From Rhizobium tumorigenes (GTDB lineage: Bacteria; Pseudomonadota; Alphaproteobacteria; Rhizobiales; Rhizobiaceae), in assembly GCF_003240565.2 (NCBI RefSeq), contig NZ_CP117255.1, forward strand, positions 2,772,501 through 2,836,500: DNA of 64,000 nt. The letters run 5' to 3'. Positions 29,096-39,807 of this stretch are shown here, one piece after another. How positions within the stretch are numbered: position 1 is the stretch's first letter; every line of letters starts with the position of its first letter. The notes under the pieces were generated by a model. That model did no database searches and was not told the origin of the DNA. It saw nothing but the letters and a program-made list of their open reading frames with translations. The position numbers were made by a program, and so were the translations under genes.

Positions 29096-29881
29096 TCATA
29101 TAGGCATGGCGAGCGCCCGCGCAAAGGTCAAGACGGTGACATCCGCAGCGCCCGCCTTTTTCAGCACCCGCGTCGCTGCCGCGACGGTCGCTCCCGTCGT
29201 GTAGACGTCGTCTATGAGCACGATGCGCCGGCCGAAAACGTCGTTGTCGCGGTGGCGTGCGAGCGCAAAGGCGCCACGGACATTGTCCTGCCGGGCCCGG
29301 GCACCAAGGCCCACCTGCTGGCTGGTGCGCTTGATCCGGACAAGCGTCGCCGGCAGCAGCGGCTTGCCGGAAAGTACAGCCAGATGCCTGGCGAGCTCGG
29401 CTGCCTGGTTGAACTTGCGCGAAAACAGCCGGGTGCGGTGCAGCGGCACCGGGATCAGCGCATAGCAACCGGCAACCGCACCGTCGCTGGCGCGCAGCAT
29501 CCATTCGGCCATCATCCGCGCAAGGTCGATACGGTCGCGATATTTGAGGCCGTGGACGAGATCGCGCACCACGCCGTCATGGATCGCCGCCGAGCGCAGC
29601 CGGTCGAACGGCGGCGGATCGGCAATCGCCTCGGCGCTGAGGATGCCGGCGCCGAGATCGTGGGTAAACGGGCTGCCCATCACCTCGCAATAGGGTCGCT
29701 CGACGAAACGGATCGTCGACCAGCAGCGCGGGCAAAGGCTGCGGTGGCTACCGGTCGAAGCGCCACAGGCAGCACAGCCGGGCGGATAGAGCAGATCGGC
29801 CAGCATAAACCACGGCCGCAGCAGCCCGCGTCCGATGAGCGCAGCGGTGATTTCCGGTCGGCTCGTCCCCATATGCCCCAT
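29096..29881 (-). CDS. comF: ComF family protein (phosphoribosyltransferase-like)
   Basis: 261 residues. The N-terminal zinc-ribbon-like CAACGASTGSHRSLCPRC segment is followed by a PRTase domain with VLIDDVYTTGAT (PRPP-binding motif) near residue 222. In naturally transformable bacteria ComF acts in DNA uptake, but the gene is widespread in rhizobia without known competence, so the function here is uncertain. The start is either 29881 or the ATG three codons on. It leads the grxC-nitrilase-DUF1178 cluster. Confidence 0.9.
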   Translation of the reverse strand: MGHMGTSRPEITAALIGRGLLRPWFMLADLLYPPGCAACGASTGSHRSLCPRCWSTIRFVERPYCEVMGSPFTHDLGAGILSAEAIADPPPFDRLRSAAIHDGVVRDLVHGLKYRDRIDLARMMAEWMLRASDGAVAGCYALIPVPLHRTRLFSRKFNQAAELARHLAVLSGKPLLPATLVRIKRTSQQVGLGARARQDNVRGAFALARHRDNDVFGRRIVLIDDVYTTGATVAAATRVLKKAGAADVTVLTFARALAMPI

Positions 29882-29974
29882 ATGATTGACAATAGCCCGT
29901 TCCTCGCGCCATTGCGAAAGGAAAGTGCGGCAGGCTCTGGTGCCGCAACCAGACACAGAGTGCAGGAAAAGCGC

Positions 29975-30859
29975 ATGGAAATCGTATTCGACCAGGACGT
30001 TATCGCCGCCAACCGCCGCCGCGCGCTGGCGAGGGGCGACGCCAAGGCCGCCTTCCTGCTCGACATCGCCGCCAACGAACTGGCCGAGCGATTGTCGCTG
30101 GTGGAACGCCGTTTTGAGGAGGCGGTGGAGCTGCACGGCGCGACCGGCATCGCGGCACGGCTGGCGATGGCGTCCGGCAAGATCGGCCATATGACGCGCA
30201 TCGAGACCGACGAACGGCCGGCCCTCGCCGGTGAGACCATCGTCGTCGCGCCGCTCGAACAGCTGCCGCTGGCTCCGGCCTCCGTCAATCTCGTGCTCTC
30301 GCCGCTGGGGCTGCACCTCACCAACGACACGCCGGGCGTTTTCATCCAGGTGCATCGCGCATTGCAGCCGGACGGGCTGTTCCTGGCAGCCATACCCGGC
30401 AACGGCACGCTGCAGGAACTGCGCGAGGTAATGCTGGCAACCGAGATAGAGATGTTTGGCGGCGCCAGTCCGCGCGTCATCCCCTTCCCCGACGTGCGCG
30501 ATGTCGGCGGGCTGCTGCAGCGGGCGGGCTTCGCACTGCCGGTCGTCGATGCCGAAAGCTATACGGTGCGCTACGCCTCGCTGTTCCCGCTGATGGAGGA
30601 CCTGCGCGCCATGGGCATGGCCAATCCGCTCGTCGACCGCAGCCGCCGGCCGGTCGGCCGCGGCTTCTTCCTTCGTGCTGCGGAATTGTATGCCGAGCGC
30701 TTCGCCGATGCCGACGGACGGATCCGGGCGACATTCTCGATCATCTATGCATCGGGCTGGAAGCCGCATGAAAGCCAGCAGAAGCCATTGCGTCCGGGCT
30801 CTGCCAAGACGCGGCTGGCCGACGCACTGAAGGTCGAGGAGAAGGCCCTGAAGCCGTGA
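29975..30859 (+). CDS. SAM-dependent methyltransferase-like protein (NDUFAF5/BioC-like)
   Basis: 294 residues with the layout of the alphaproteobacterial homologues of NDUFAF5: an N-terminal FDQDVIAANRRRALARG block, a central Rossmann region with VNLVLSPLGLHLTNDTPG, LQPDGLFLAAIPG, and the C-terminal ATFSIIYASGWKPHESQ. The usual glycine-rich SAM loop is weak (EAVELHGATGIAARLA near residue 47 in place of DLGCGxG), so SAM binding may be altered. The start at 29975 follows AGGA; much longer frames upstream run antisense through comF. It diverges from comF. Confidence 0.78.
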   Translation: MEIVFDQDVIAANRRRALARGDAKAAFLLDIAANELAERLSLVERRFEEAVELHGATGIAARLAMASGKIGHMTRIETDERPALAGETIVVAPLEQLPLAPASVNLVLSPLGLHLTNDTPGVFIQVHRALQPDGLFLAAIPGNGTLQELREVMLATEIEMFGGASPRVIPFPDVRDVGGLLQRAGFALPVVDAESYTVRYASLFPLMEDLRAMGMANPLVDRSRRPVGRGFFLRAAELYAERFADADGRIRATFSIIYASGWKPHESQQKPLRPGSAKTRLADALKVEEKALKP

Positions 30860-31027
30860 TCAGGGCGCGCTGACCTTGTTGGCAAAGAAGTTGAACATGT
30901 TGGAAATGTTGCTGCCGAGAAGCCCGAGGCTGACGATCAGGGCAACGGCGATAAGGCCGGCAATCAGGCCGTATTCGATCGCCGTCGCGCCGATCTTGTC
31001 GTCAATAAGTTTCCGCACCACATGCAT
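30860..31027 (-). CDS. Flp/Fap-type IVb pilin
   Basis: 55 residues. The short leader MHVVRKLIDDKIG is followed by the type IVb prepilin motif ATAIEYGLIAGLIAVALI with Glu5 and Tyr6 of the mature protein, and a hydrophobic helix continues. The prepilin peptidase would cut after the glycine. GAGGAT stands before the start at 31027. No tad/cpa assembly genes are near, so it depends on a locus elsewhere. Its stop codon is adjacent to the methyltransferase stop on the opposite strand. Confidence 0.88.
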   Translation of the reverse strand: MHVVRKLIDDKIGATAIEYGLIAGLIAVALIVSLGLLGSNISNMFNFFANKVSAP

Positions 31028-31098
31028 CGAAAGTATCCTCTGATCTAAATCGAAATCAGCGAACCCGATGCCCCCGGCACAGATCGGCTGCAAGCTGT

Positions 31099-31413
31099 TC
31101 AGCAGTTGCTATCGCTGCCATACCCCTGCACGACACAGACCGAACCGGGCTCGTTCTGCAGCACGCTGCGGCGGATCGTAAAGCGCTTGCCATTTTCCGT
31201 CTTCGGAATGGAGCCCGTGGTGATGTTATCGAATTCAGGCGCGCTCGCAAGCACGCTCGATTTCGACTTGTCCGCCAGCATCGGCGTCAGGATCAGCGAC
31301 AGCGCTACCGCTGCCGTGCCGAAAAGCAGGGCGATATTCAGTGCGCCGGTCTTGCGAGACTTTGAAGTTGCCTGTTCTTTTTCGCGAACGGCCTTCCAGA
31401 AATCGTCATCCAT
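31099..31413 (-). CDS. Hypothetical membrane-anchored protein upstream of pilin
   Basis: 104 residues from the ATG at 31413 (an in-frame start at 31443 is possible). It opens with an acidic segment, MDDDFWKAVREKEQ, has one membrane helix around residues 27-46 (LNIALLFGTAAVALSLILTP) and an exported C-terminal part with two cysteines (VCVVQGYGSDSNC). I do not recognise the family. Co-orientation with the pilin, 71 bp upstream of it, suggests a surface-related role. Confidence 0.65.
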   Translation of the reverse strand: MDDDFWKAVREKEQATSKSRKTGALNIALLFGTAAVALSLILTPMLADKSKSSVLASAPEFDNITTGSIPKTENGKRFTIRRSVLQNEPGSVCVVQGYGSDSNC

Positions 31414-31555
31414 TGTGTCAAGCCTCGTTATGACCATGCCCATCGCTTGATTGAGGTCGATCTTTGCCAGAAGGTCTTAAACGATCTCTTAATATCCACA
31501 GGCAAAATGATCATAAAATCTTAAGTGAAGAAGTATTCACTAAATTAATGGCGTG

Positions 31556-31972
31556 TCACAGCAGGTCTTGCAGAAACGGGATCAGCGGTTCGTCTGCGGG
31601 TGGCATCGGATAATCGCGAAGTGCCTGGGGTCGAACCCATTTCAGTCCCTGGCCCTCGCGGCCCTCGGGCGTGCCTTCATAGCGGCGGCAGACGTAGAGC
31701 GGCATCAGCAGGTGAAAACTGTCGTAGGTGTGGCTGGCAAAGGTTAACGGCGCGAGGCAGGCGATGCGCGTGGTGACGCCGATCTCTTCCTCGAGTTCAC
31801 GAATGAGACACTCTTCCGGCGTCTCGCCCGGCTCGACCTTGCCACCTGGAAATTCCCACAGCCCGGCAAGGCTCTTGCCCTCGGGACGCTGCGCGAGGAG
31901 AATTCGGCCATCGGCATCGATGAGCGCGCAGGCGGCGACCAGCAGGATCTTGCGCCCGGCCGCCACGCTCAC
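31556..31972 (-). CDS. mutT: 8-oxo-dGTP diphosphatase MutT
   Basis: 138 residues. The Nudix box is GKVEPGETPEECLIRELEEEIG (first 20 residues begin at about 43), with all Gly, Glu and Arg positions of the GX5EX7REUXEEXGU motif. MutT cleans 8-oxo-dGTP from the nucleotide pool and prevents A:T to C:G mutations. The start is a GTG at 31972 overlapping the upstream GNAT stop (GTGA), so the two are coupled. The longer frame is a shadow of the GNAT gene. Confidence 0.9.
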   Translation of the reverse strand: MSVAAGRKILLVAACALIDADGRILLAQRPEGKSLAGLWEFPGGKVEPGETPEECLIRELEEEIGVTTRIACLAPLTFASHTYDSFHLLMPLYVCRRYEGTPEGREGQGLKWVRPQALRDYPMPPADEPLIPFLQDLL

Positions 31973-32742
31973 GAGCCCGGCCTCCAGTAGCGGTAACGGT
32001 AGGCCTCGCGAAATCCGATGCCGGCATAGAGTGCCAGCGCGGGATCGTTGCTGGCGGCGACCTGCAGCCAGGCGGTTTTTGCGCTGCGGGTCCGGGCCCA
32101 GCGGAGCGCCGAGGCAACGATCTCGATACCGAAGCCCTTGCGGCGAAATTCCGGGGCTACCGATACCGACATCAGGCCGGCGAGATCGTTGTCCTGCACA
32201 CAAAGCGTCGTCGCCACCGGCCCAAGCTCCGGATCTTCGATGACGAAGAGGCCCGATGGCGGTTTGATGGAACTGACGACTTCGGCCAGCGCCGGCTTCA
32301 GCGCGGAATCGGAACCGTCGACCGAAAGGCTGGCATCGACATAGCGGCCGACATCGTGGCTCGGCAGATGGTCGAGCGTGTCGGGGAGGACGACATCCGA
32401 AAGATCGCAGGTCATCACGATCGTCTCTTCGAAGGCCTGCCAGTTGGTCTCGCGCAGCAGCGTCATCAACACCGGCGGCGCCAGCGGCGTTTCACGCACC
32501 ACCAGGGGACGACCATAGGCCTCGAACTTGCGCTGCGCCTTTTCCAGACGGATCTCGACGTCGCGATGGTCGGAGGGGTCGAGCGGCACGATCGAGTTCA
32601 GCCGCTTCGAGGGATGCCCGGCCGTCAGCCGCACCTGCCAGCTGCCGTCGTAGTGGATAGACGACGCCGGCCAGGCCCGAAAGCCAACGGCTTCGAGCCT
32701 GCGCACCAGCGGCAGGGGATTGGACAGGAATTGCAAGGGCAT
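31969..32742 (-). CDS. GNAT family N-acetyltransferase between argJ and mutT
   Basis: 257 residues. The C-terminal half is the acetyltransferase fold with the acetyl-CoA loop VAPEFRRKGFGIEIV near residue 197 and the ending ASNDPALALYAGIGFREAY; the N-terminal half is longer than in minimal GNATs. It lies nine bases after argJ, whose end supplies GGAG as a ribosome site, and overlaps mutT by four bases. The argJ-GNAT-mutT order is typical of rhizobia, but the acetylated substrate is unknown. Confidence 0.85.
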   Translation of the reverse strand: MPLQFLSNPLPLVRRLEAVGFRAWPASSIHYDGSWQVRLTAGHPSKRLNSIVPLDPSDHRDVEIRLEKAQRKFEAYGRPLVVRETPLAPPVLMTLLRETNWQAFEETIVMTCDLSDVVLPDTLDHLPSHDVGRYVDASLSVDGSDSALKPALAEVVSSIKPPSGLFVIEDPELGPVATTLCVQDNDLAGLMSVSVAPEFRRKGFGIEIVASALRWARTRSAKTAWLQVAASNDPALALYAGIGFREAYRYRYWRPGS

Positions 32743-32751
32743 CAGACGCTA

Positions 32752-33993
32752 TCAGCTCCGGTAGTCGCCGTTGATGGCAACATATTCCTTTGTGAGGTCG
32801 CAGGTCCAGACCGTGGCCTGGCCTTCGCCAAGACCAAGCTCGACTTTGACCGGAATGTCCTGACGCTTCATGACTGCCGTCGCCGCATCTTCCGAATAGC
32901 CGGCATCGCGCTCGCCGTTAACGGCAACCCGGACATCGCCGAACCAGATGGCGAGCTTGTCGCGATCGGCCATTTCGCCGGCCTTGCCGACGGCCATGAC
33001 GATACGACCCCAGTTGGCGTCCTCGCCGGCCGCAGCGGTCTTGACCAGCGGCGAGTTGGCGATGGACAGCGCAATGGTCTTTGCAGCGGCATCGCTCTCG
33101 GCACCTGTGACGGTGATCTCGAGCATCTTGGTTGCACCCTCGCCGTCCCGCACGACTTGCAGCGCGAGGTCCTTGAGCAGCGCATTCAGTGCCGTGCGGA
33201 AAGAGGCGAGCCGCGGATCGCTGGCGGTCTCGACCCGCTTCTGGCCGTCGGCCGCAGTGGCGCCGGTCGCAAACAGCATCAGCGTATCGGAGGTTGACGT
33301 ATCGCTGTCGACGGTCATCGAATTGAAGGTCGGGCCGACGCCATCTGACAGCAGTGCCTGCAGCGCCACCGGCGCGATATCGGCGTCGGTGACAACGAAG
33401 GACAGCATTGTCGCCATGTCGGGGGCGATCATCCCGGCGCCCTTGGCAATGCCGTTGATCGTCACGGAGACGCCGTCGATCTCGGCGCTCCGGGTGGCGA
33501 CCTTCGGATAGGTGTCGGTGGTCATGATTGCCTTGGCGGCTTCGAACCAGAAATCGCCCGTGGCATCTGACTGCATCTGGTCGAGCACGCCGGCAAATTT
33601 CGTGGCGTCGAGCGGTTCGCCGATGACGCCGGTCGAGGCCAGGTAGACCTCGTTCTCGCTGCAGCCGACGGCGGATGCGGCGGACTTCGCGGTCAACTCC
33701 GTCGCCTGGCGGCCCTTGACGCCGGTAAAGGCATTGGCGTTGCCGGAATTGACCACAACCGCACGGGCTGTGCCGTGCGGGAGATTGTTGCGGCAGAAAT
33801 CGACGGGAGCAGACGGGCACTTGGACTTGGTGAAGACGCCGGCAACAGCGGCCGGTGCATCGAACACCATCATCAGCACGTCGGTGCGGTTCTTGTACTT
33901 GATGCCGGCGGAAGCAGTCGCCATGCGAAGCCCGCGCACCGGCGGCAGCGTGGCAAAGGTTGTCGGGGCAAGCGGGGATACGGAACCGGACAT
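32752..33993 (-). CDS. argJ: Glutamate N-acetyltransferase / ornithine acetyltransferase ArgJ
   Basis: 413 residues. ArgJ transfers the acetyl group from N-acetylornithine to glutamate, recycling it in arginine synthesis; bifunctional forms also use acetyl-CoA. The autoproteolysis site [16 protein letters not shown] lies near residue 190, with the nucleophilic threonine in MATM that starts the beta subunit. It ends in [11 protein letters not shown], as usual. Whether it is mono- or bifunctional cannot be read from the sequence. argH in this window serves the same pathway. Confidence 0.95.
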   Translation of the reverse strand: MSGSVSPLAPTTFATLPPVRGLRMATASAGIKYKNRTDVLMMVFDAPAAVAGVFTKSKCPSAPVDFCRNNLPHGTARAVVVNSGNANAFTGVKGRQATELTAKSAASAVGCSENEVYLASTGVIGEPLDATKFAGVLDQMQSDATGDFWFEAAKAIMTTDTYPKVATRSAEIDGVSVTINGIAKGAGMIAPDMATMLSFVVTDADIAPVALQALLSDGVGPTFNSMTVDSDTSTSDTLMLFATGATAADGQKRVETASDPRLASFRTALNALLKDLALQVVRDGEGATKMLEITVTGAESDAAAKTIALSIANSPLVKTAAAGEDANWGRIVMAVGKAGEMADRDKLAIWFGDVRVAVNGERDAGYSEDAATAVMKRQDIPVKVELGLGEGQATVWTCDLTKEYVAINGDYRS

Positions 33994-34073
33994 GGTGCAC
34001 CTTTTTAGAATGGAAGACCCTGTTTTAGGGTGCCGGATGGCTCACACGCTGCGCCGCTTCCCGTCCGAAGTAC

Positions 34074-34199
34074 CCCTCATTCCTGTGCCTGTCACAGGAA
34101 TCCAGCCACCGCGCGTCTGCGCGGTAAAAGGAGTCTTCTGCGTTCGCGTTCGCGGACGTGAACGCACCGGATCCCCCGCCACGAGGGCGAGGATGAGGG
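34074..34199. repeat. Palindromic intergenic repeat, copy 3 (degenerate right arm)
   Basis: The left arm CCCTCATTCCTGTGCCTG and onwards through CACAGGAATCCAGCC matches copies 1 and 2, followed by the inner hairpin CCGCGCG-TCT-GCGCGG. The right end keeps only GAGGATGAGGG; the ATTCCTGTGAC segment is gone and replaced by unrelated sequence. It lies between argJ and the parvulin gene. Confidence 0.75.
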
Positions 34200-34268
34200 A
34201 AGGAGAATTCCCGTCACAATCACCCTTTGAACGAAGGATATCACGGCTTCGCTCTTCATCAAAAATCA

Positions 34269-34289
34269 GGGCCCGGATGAACCGAGCCC
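34269..34289 (-). terminator. Terminator of the parvulin gene
   Basis: On the minus strand GGGCTCGG pairs with CCGGGCCC (one G-U) around TTCAT, and TGATTTTTGAT follows. It lies 20 bases after the stop codon. Confidence 0.75.
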
Positions 34290-34308
34290 CGATCGTACTG
34301 TTGCTGCC

Positions 34309-35223
34309 TTACGGCTTCGGCGCGTCTGCGGCCGGCGCGTCAGCTGCGTCGGGAGTGGCAGGTGCCGCATCCGGCTGCTGCTGCTGCTTGTCCGCATCGG
34401 CATAGGCCTTGGCCAGAGCCGGATCGGAGATCTCGACCTTGGAAGCTGCCTTGGCAGTCTTCAGCAGTTCAAGATACTTGTCACGCATGACGAGCTGCTT
34501 GACCTGGTCCTTGACCTGGTCGAACGGCGGAGGAGGCGCATCGCGCTTGTCTTCGACCTTGATGACGTGATAGCCGAAATCGGTCTTCACAGGTGTCTTC
34601 GAATAGGTGCCGACCGGCATCGAGAAGGCTGCGTCGTCGAATTCCTTGACCATGCGGCCGCGCTGGAAATAGCCGAGATCGCCACCGTCGGACTTGTTTG
34701 GATCCGTCGACTTTTCCTTCGCCACTTCAGCGAAATCCTTGCCGGCATCAAGTTCCTTGATGACTTCCTTGGCTTCATCCTCGGTCTTCACCAGGATGTG
34801 GCGGGCGTGCACTTCTTCCTGTTTCGGGAGGGCTGCGACTTCCTTGTCGTAGCGTGCCTTGACTTCGGCGTCCGTCACGACGTCGACGACGTGCTTCTTG
34901 AAGTAGGCATTGTGCAGTTCGCGGTCCTGGAGATAGGCCATGCGGGTCTTGAAATCAGGGGTGTCCTGCAGCTTTTCGGCAAGCGCATCCTTGGCCAGAA
35001 GCTTGACGTCGATGGCGGCCGAAAGTGCAGCAACCTTCTTCTGGTCGTCTGGCAGCTGGGCCAGCTGCGGGTCGAGGTTGGAGATGGCGAGATCAAGCTC
35101 GGACTGGTGGATCTCGAGGTCGCCTACCTTGGCAACGACGGCGTCTGCAGCAAAGGCCGGGGCCTGGAAAGCAACGATCGCCGCAAAGGCGACAGCTGCA
35201 GCAAGTTTATGGTATCGCGACAT
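34309..35223 (-). CDS. Exported parvulin-type peptidyl-prolyl isomerase
   Basis: 304 residues. A Sec signal peptide (KLAAAVAFAAIVAFQAPAFA) ends near residue 26. A SurA/PrsA-like chaperone region (27-135) is followed by the parvulin domain (about 138-230): VHARHILVKTEDEAKEV, KSTDPNKSDGGDLGYF and GYHVIKVED are diagnostic. The tail is Ala/Pro/Gln/Asp-rich and disordered. It probably helps fold outer-membrane or periplasmic proteins. It diverges from secA, whose product exports its substrates. Confidence 0.93.
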   Translation of the reverse strand: MSRYHKLAAAVAFAAIVAFQAPAFAADAVVAKVGDLEIHQSELDLAISNLDPQLAQLPDDQKKVAALSAAIDVKLLAKDALAEKLQDTPDFKTRMAYLQDRELHNAYFKKHVVDVVTDAEVKARYDKEVAALPKQEEVHARHILVKTEDEAKEVIKELDAGKDFAEVAKEKSTDPNKSDGGDLGYFQRGRMVKEFDDAAFSMPVGTYSKTPVKTDFGYHVIKVEDKRDAPPPPFDQVKDQVKQLVMRDKYLELLKTAKAASKVEISDPALAKAYADADKQQQQPDAAPATPDAADAPAADAPKP

Positions 35224-35468
35224 GAAATTACCCTTTTGAAGTTCCCACCGGCTTCAGCATGCGCGAATCCGGCCTGAAAGTAGCCTTCACCATCAGAATG
35301 TGGCCTTTGTGTATCGGCCAATCCCGTTGACATCAATCGACCCCCCTCTTATCTGTCACACAACCTTGCGTCCAGAACAGTTTCCGGCCGTTTCGGGTCA
35401 ATCGGCCGATTTTTTCGGGACGGCGATTGCAGAAACGGCGGGATGTAAATTCAGAAAGGGCCAGTCAT

Positions 35469-38201
<2,733 letters not shown>

Positions 38202-38207
38202 CACCGG

Positions 38208-38230
38208 AATGCCGCCCACGGGCGGCATTT
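38208..38230 (+). terminator. secA terminator
   Basis: AATGCCGCC and GGCGGCATT form a perfect 9-bp stem with a CACG loop, followed by TTTTC, seven bases after the secA stop codon. Confidence 0.8.
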
Positions 38231-38391
38231 TCACATCGAGACAGTTGTTTTCGCCACAACCTTTCCTTGTTTTCGCCTCATGCTAACCAACGCAATTGGG
38301 GAAAAACGGCGGCACGCTGCACTGTTTCTTAACCCTGTCAGGGTGAGAATGATGATCGTCTAAAACGGTATCCCGAGTATTGCGTGTGATC

Positions 38392-39807
38392 ATGCCTGTC
38401 GTTGAAACAGCAGAAAAAATGCTGCCTGTGGACGTGCGGACAAAACTGTCCTCGGCGCTGCGGCAGCTGGCTGCTGTTCTGTCCGGCCGTGGCGAAAAAG
38501 ATGCTTCCCGCCGCATGGCGATGGTCGCCTTTATCATCCGCATTCTCAGTGCGGCCCTCGCCTTCGTCTCGCAGATCATCCTCGCCCGCACCATGGGCGA
38601 GTTCGAATACGGGATCTTCGTTTTCGTCTGGGTGCTGGTGGTGATCGTCGGCAACCTCTCCTGCATCGGCTTCCACACCGCTGTCATCCGCTTTCTCCCG
38701 CAATACAAAGTCTCCGGCGACGATGCGCTGATCCGCGGCCTCACCCGCACGTCGCGCCGCTTTGCGCTGGCATCGTCCGGGGGACTTGCGCTGGCCGGCA
38801 TGATCGCGCTGCACTTCGGCGCCGGCTTGATTGCGCCCTATTACGCCATCCCGCTTTTCCTCGGATTGCTGATCATGCCGCTGATCGCGCTCGGCGACGT
38901 TCTCGACGGCACGTCGCGCGCCAATCACTGGCCCGTCATGGCGCTCAGCCCGACCTTCCTCGTCCGCCCGACGCTGATCCTCGTCTTCATGGTCGGCGCT
39001 GTCATCCTCGGTGCCCCCCACAGTGCTGTGACGGCCGCCGAGGCGGCGCTCGCGGCCACCTTCGTAACGACGCTCGGTCAATATCTGGCCGTCACCATCC
39101 GGCTGCGTCGCCATGTTCCGGCTGGCCCCGGAGAAATCCGCTTTTCGACCTGGATGGCGGTCGCCTTTCCGATCTTCCTGATCGAGGGCGTTGGCTATCT
39201 CCTCACCAATTCGGATGTGATCGTCGTCGGCCTGTTCCTTGATCCGGAACAGGTAGCGATCTACTTTGCTGCGGCAAAGACCATGGCGCTGGTGCATTTC
39301 GTCTACTTCTCCGTCAAGGCTGCGGCCGGCCCCCGGTTTTCGGCGATCATTGCGGAGGGCGACCGGGCGAAGCTTGCCGCCTTTGCCACGGAGGCGACCC
39401 GCTGGGCATTCTGGCCGGCGCTGGTCGTCGGTCTCTGCGTGCTGGCAGCCGGCAGCGAGTTGCTGTCGCTGTTCGGCGCGGCGTTTACGGCAGGCCAGGT
39501 CGTCATGGCGATCCTCCTTGCCGGCATCCTGGCCAAGGCGCTGGTCGGGCCCGGCGAGGTCCTCCTGATGATGGCAGGCCATCAACGCCTGTGTGCTGCG
39601 CTTTACGGCATTGCGCTGGCCGCAAATGTCTGTCTCAATGTGGGACTAATACCGCGCCTCGGAATCGAGGGCGCGGCCATCGCTACGGCCTCGGCCATGG
39701 GCGTCGAGGCTGTATTGCTGCATCTGGCGGTTCGCTGGAAGCTCGGTATCGTGCTGTTCGCCTTTGCCCGACCAACCAGAACAATGATTGTGAAGGCATT
39801 CCCCTGA
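38392..39807 (+). CDS. Polysaccharide flippase-like membrane protein (MOP/Wzx type)
   Basis: 471 residues with about 12-14 hydrophobic segments after a basic N-terminus of 40 residues. The start of the membrane part, RILSAALAFVSQIILARTMGEFEYGIFVFVW, is typical of the polysaccharide transporter branch of the MOP superfamily (the first 20 residues suffice to recognise it). Such proteins flip lipid-linked glycans across the inner membrane. I chose the ATG at 38392; a TTG at 38380 is also in frame. The stop codon overlaps the next ATG (TGATG), so it is coupled to the CelD-type gene. Confidence 0.82.
   Translation: MPVVETAEKMLPVDVRTKLSSALRQLAAVLSGRGEKDASRRMAMVAFIIRILSAALAFVSQIILARTMGEFEYGIFVFVWVLVVIVGNLSCIGFHTAVIRFLPQYKVSGDDALIRGLTRTSRRFALASSGGLALAGMIALHFGAGLIAPYYAIPLFLGLLIMPLIALGDVLDGTSRANHWPVMALSPTFLVRPTLILVFMVGAVILGAPHSAVTAAEAALAATFVTTLGQYLAVTIRLRRHVPAGPGEIRFSTWMAVAFPIFLIEGVGYLLTNSDVIVVGLFLDPEQVAIYFAAAKTMALVHFVYFSVKAAAGPRFSAIIAEGDRAKLAAFATEATRWAFWPALVVGLCVLAAGSELLSLFGAAFTAGQVVMAILLAGILAKALVGPGEVLLMMAGHQRLCAALYGIALAANVCLNVGLIPRLGIEGAAIATASAMGVEAVLLHLAVRWKLGIVLFAFARPTRTMIVKAFP

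Noticed and set aside
29252..29974. Long N-terminal extension of the methyltransferase
   Set aside because: This part is antisense to comF and unlike any protein; the ATG at 29975 has a ribosome site and fits the family.
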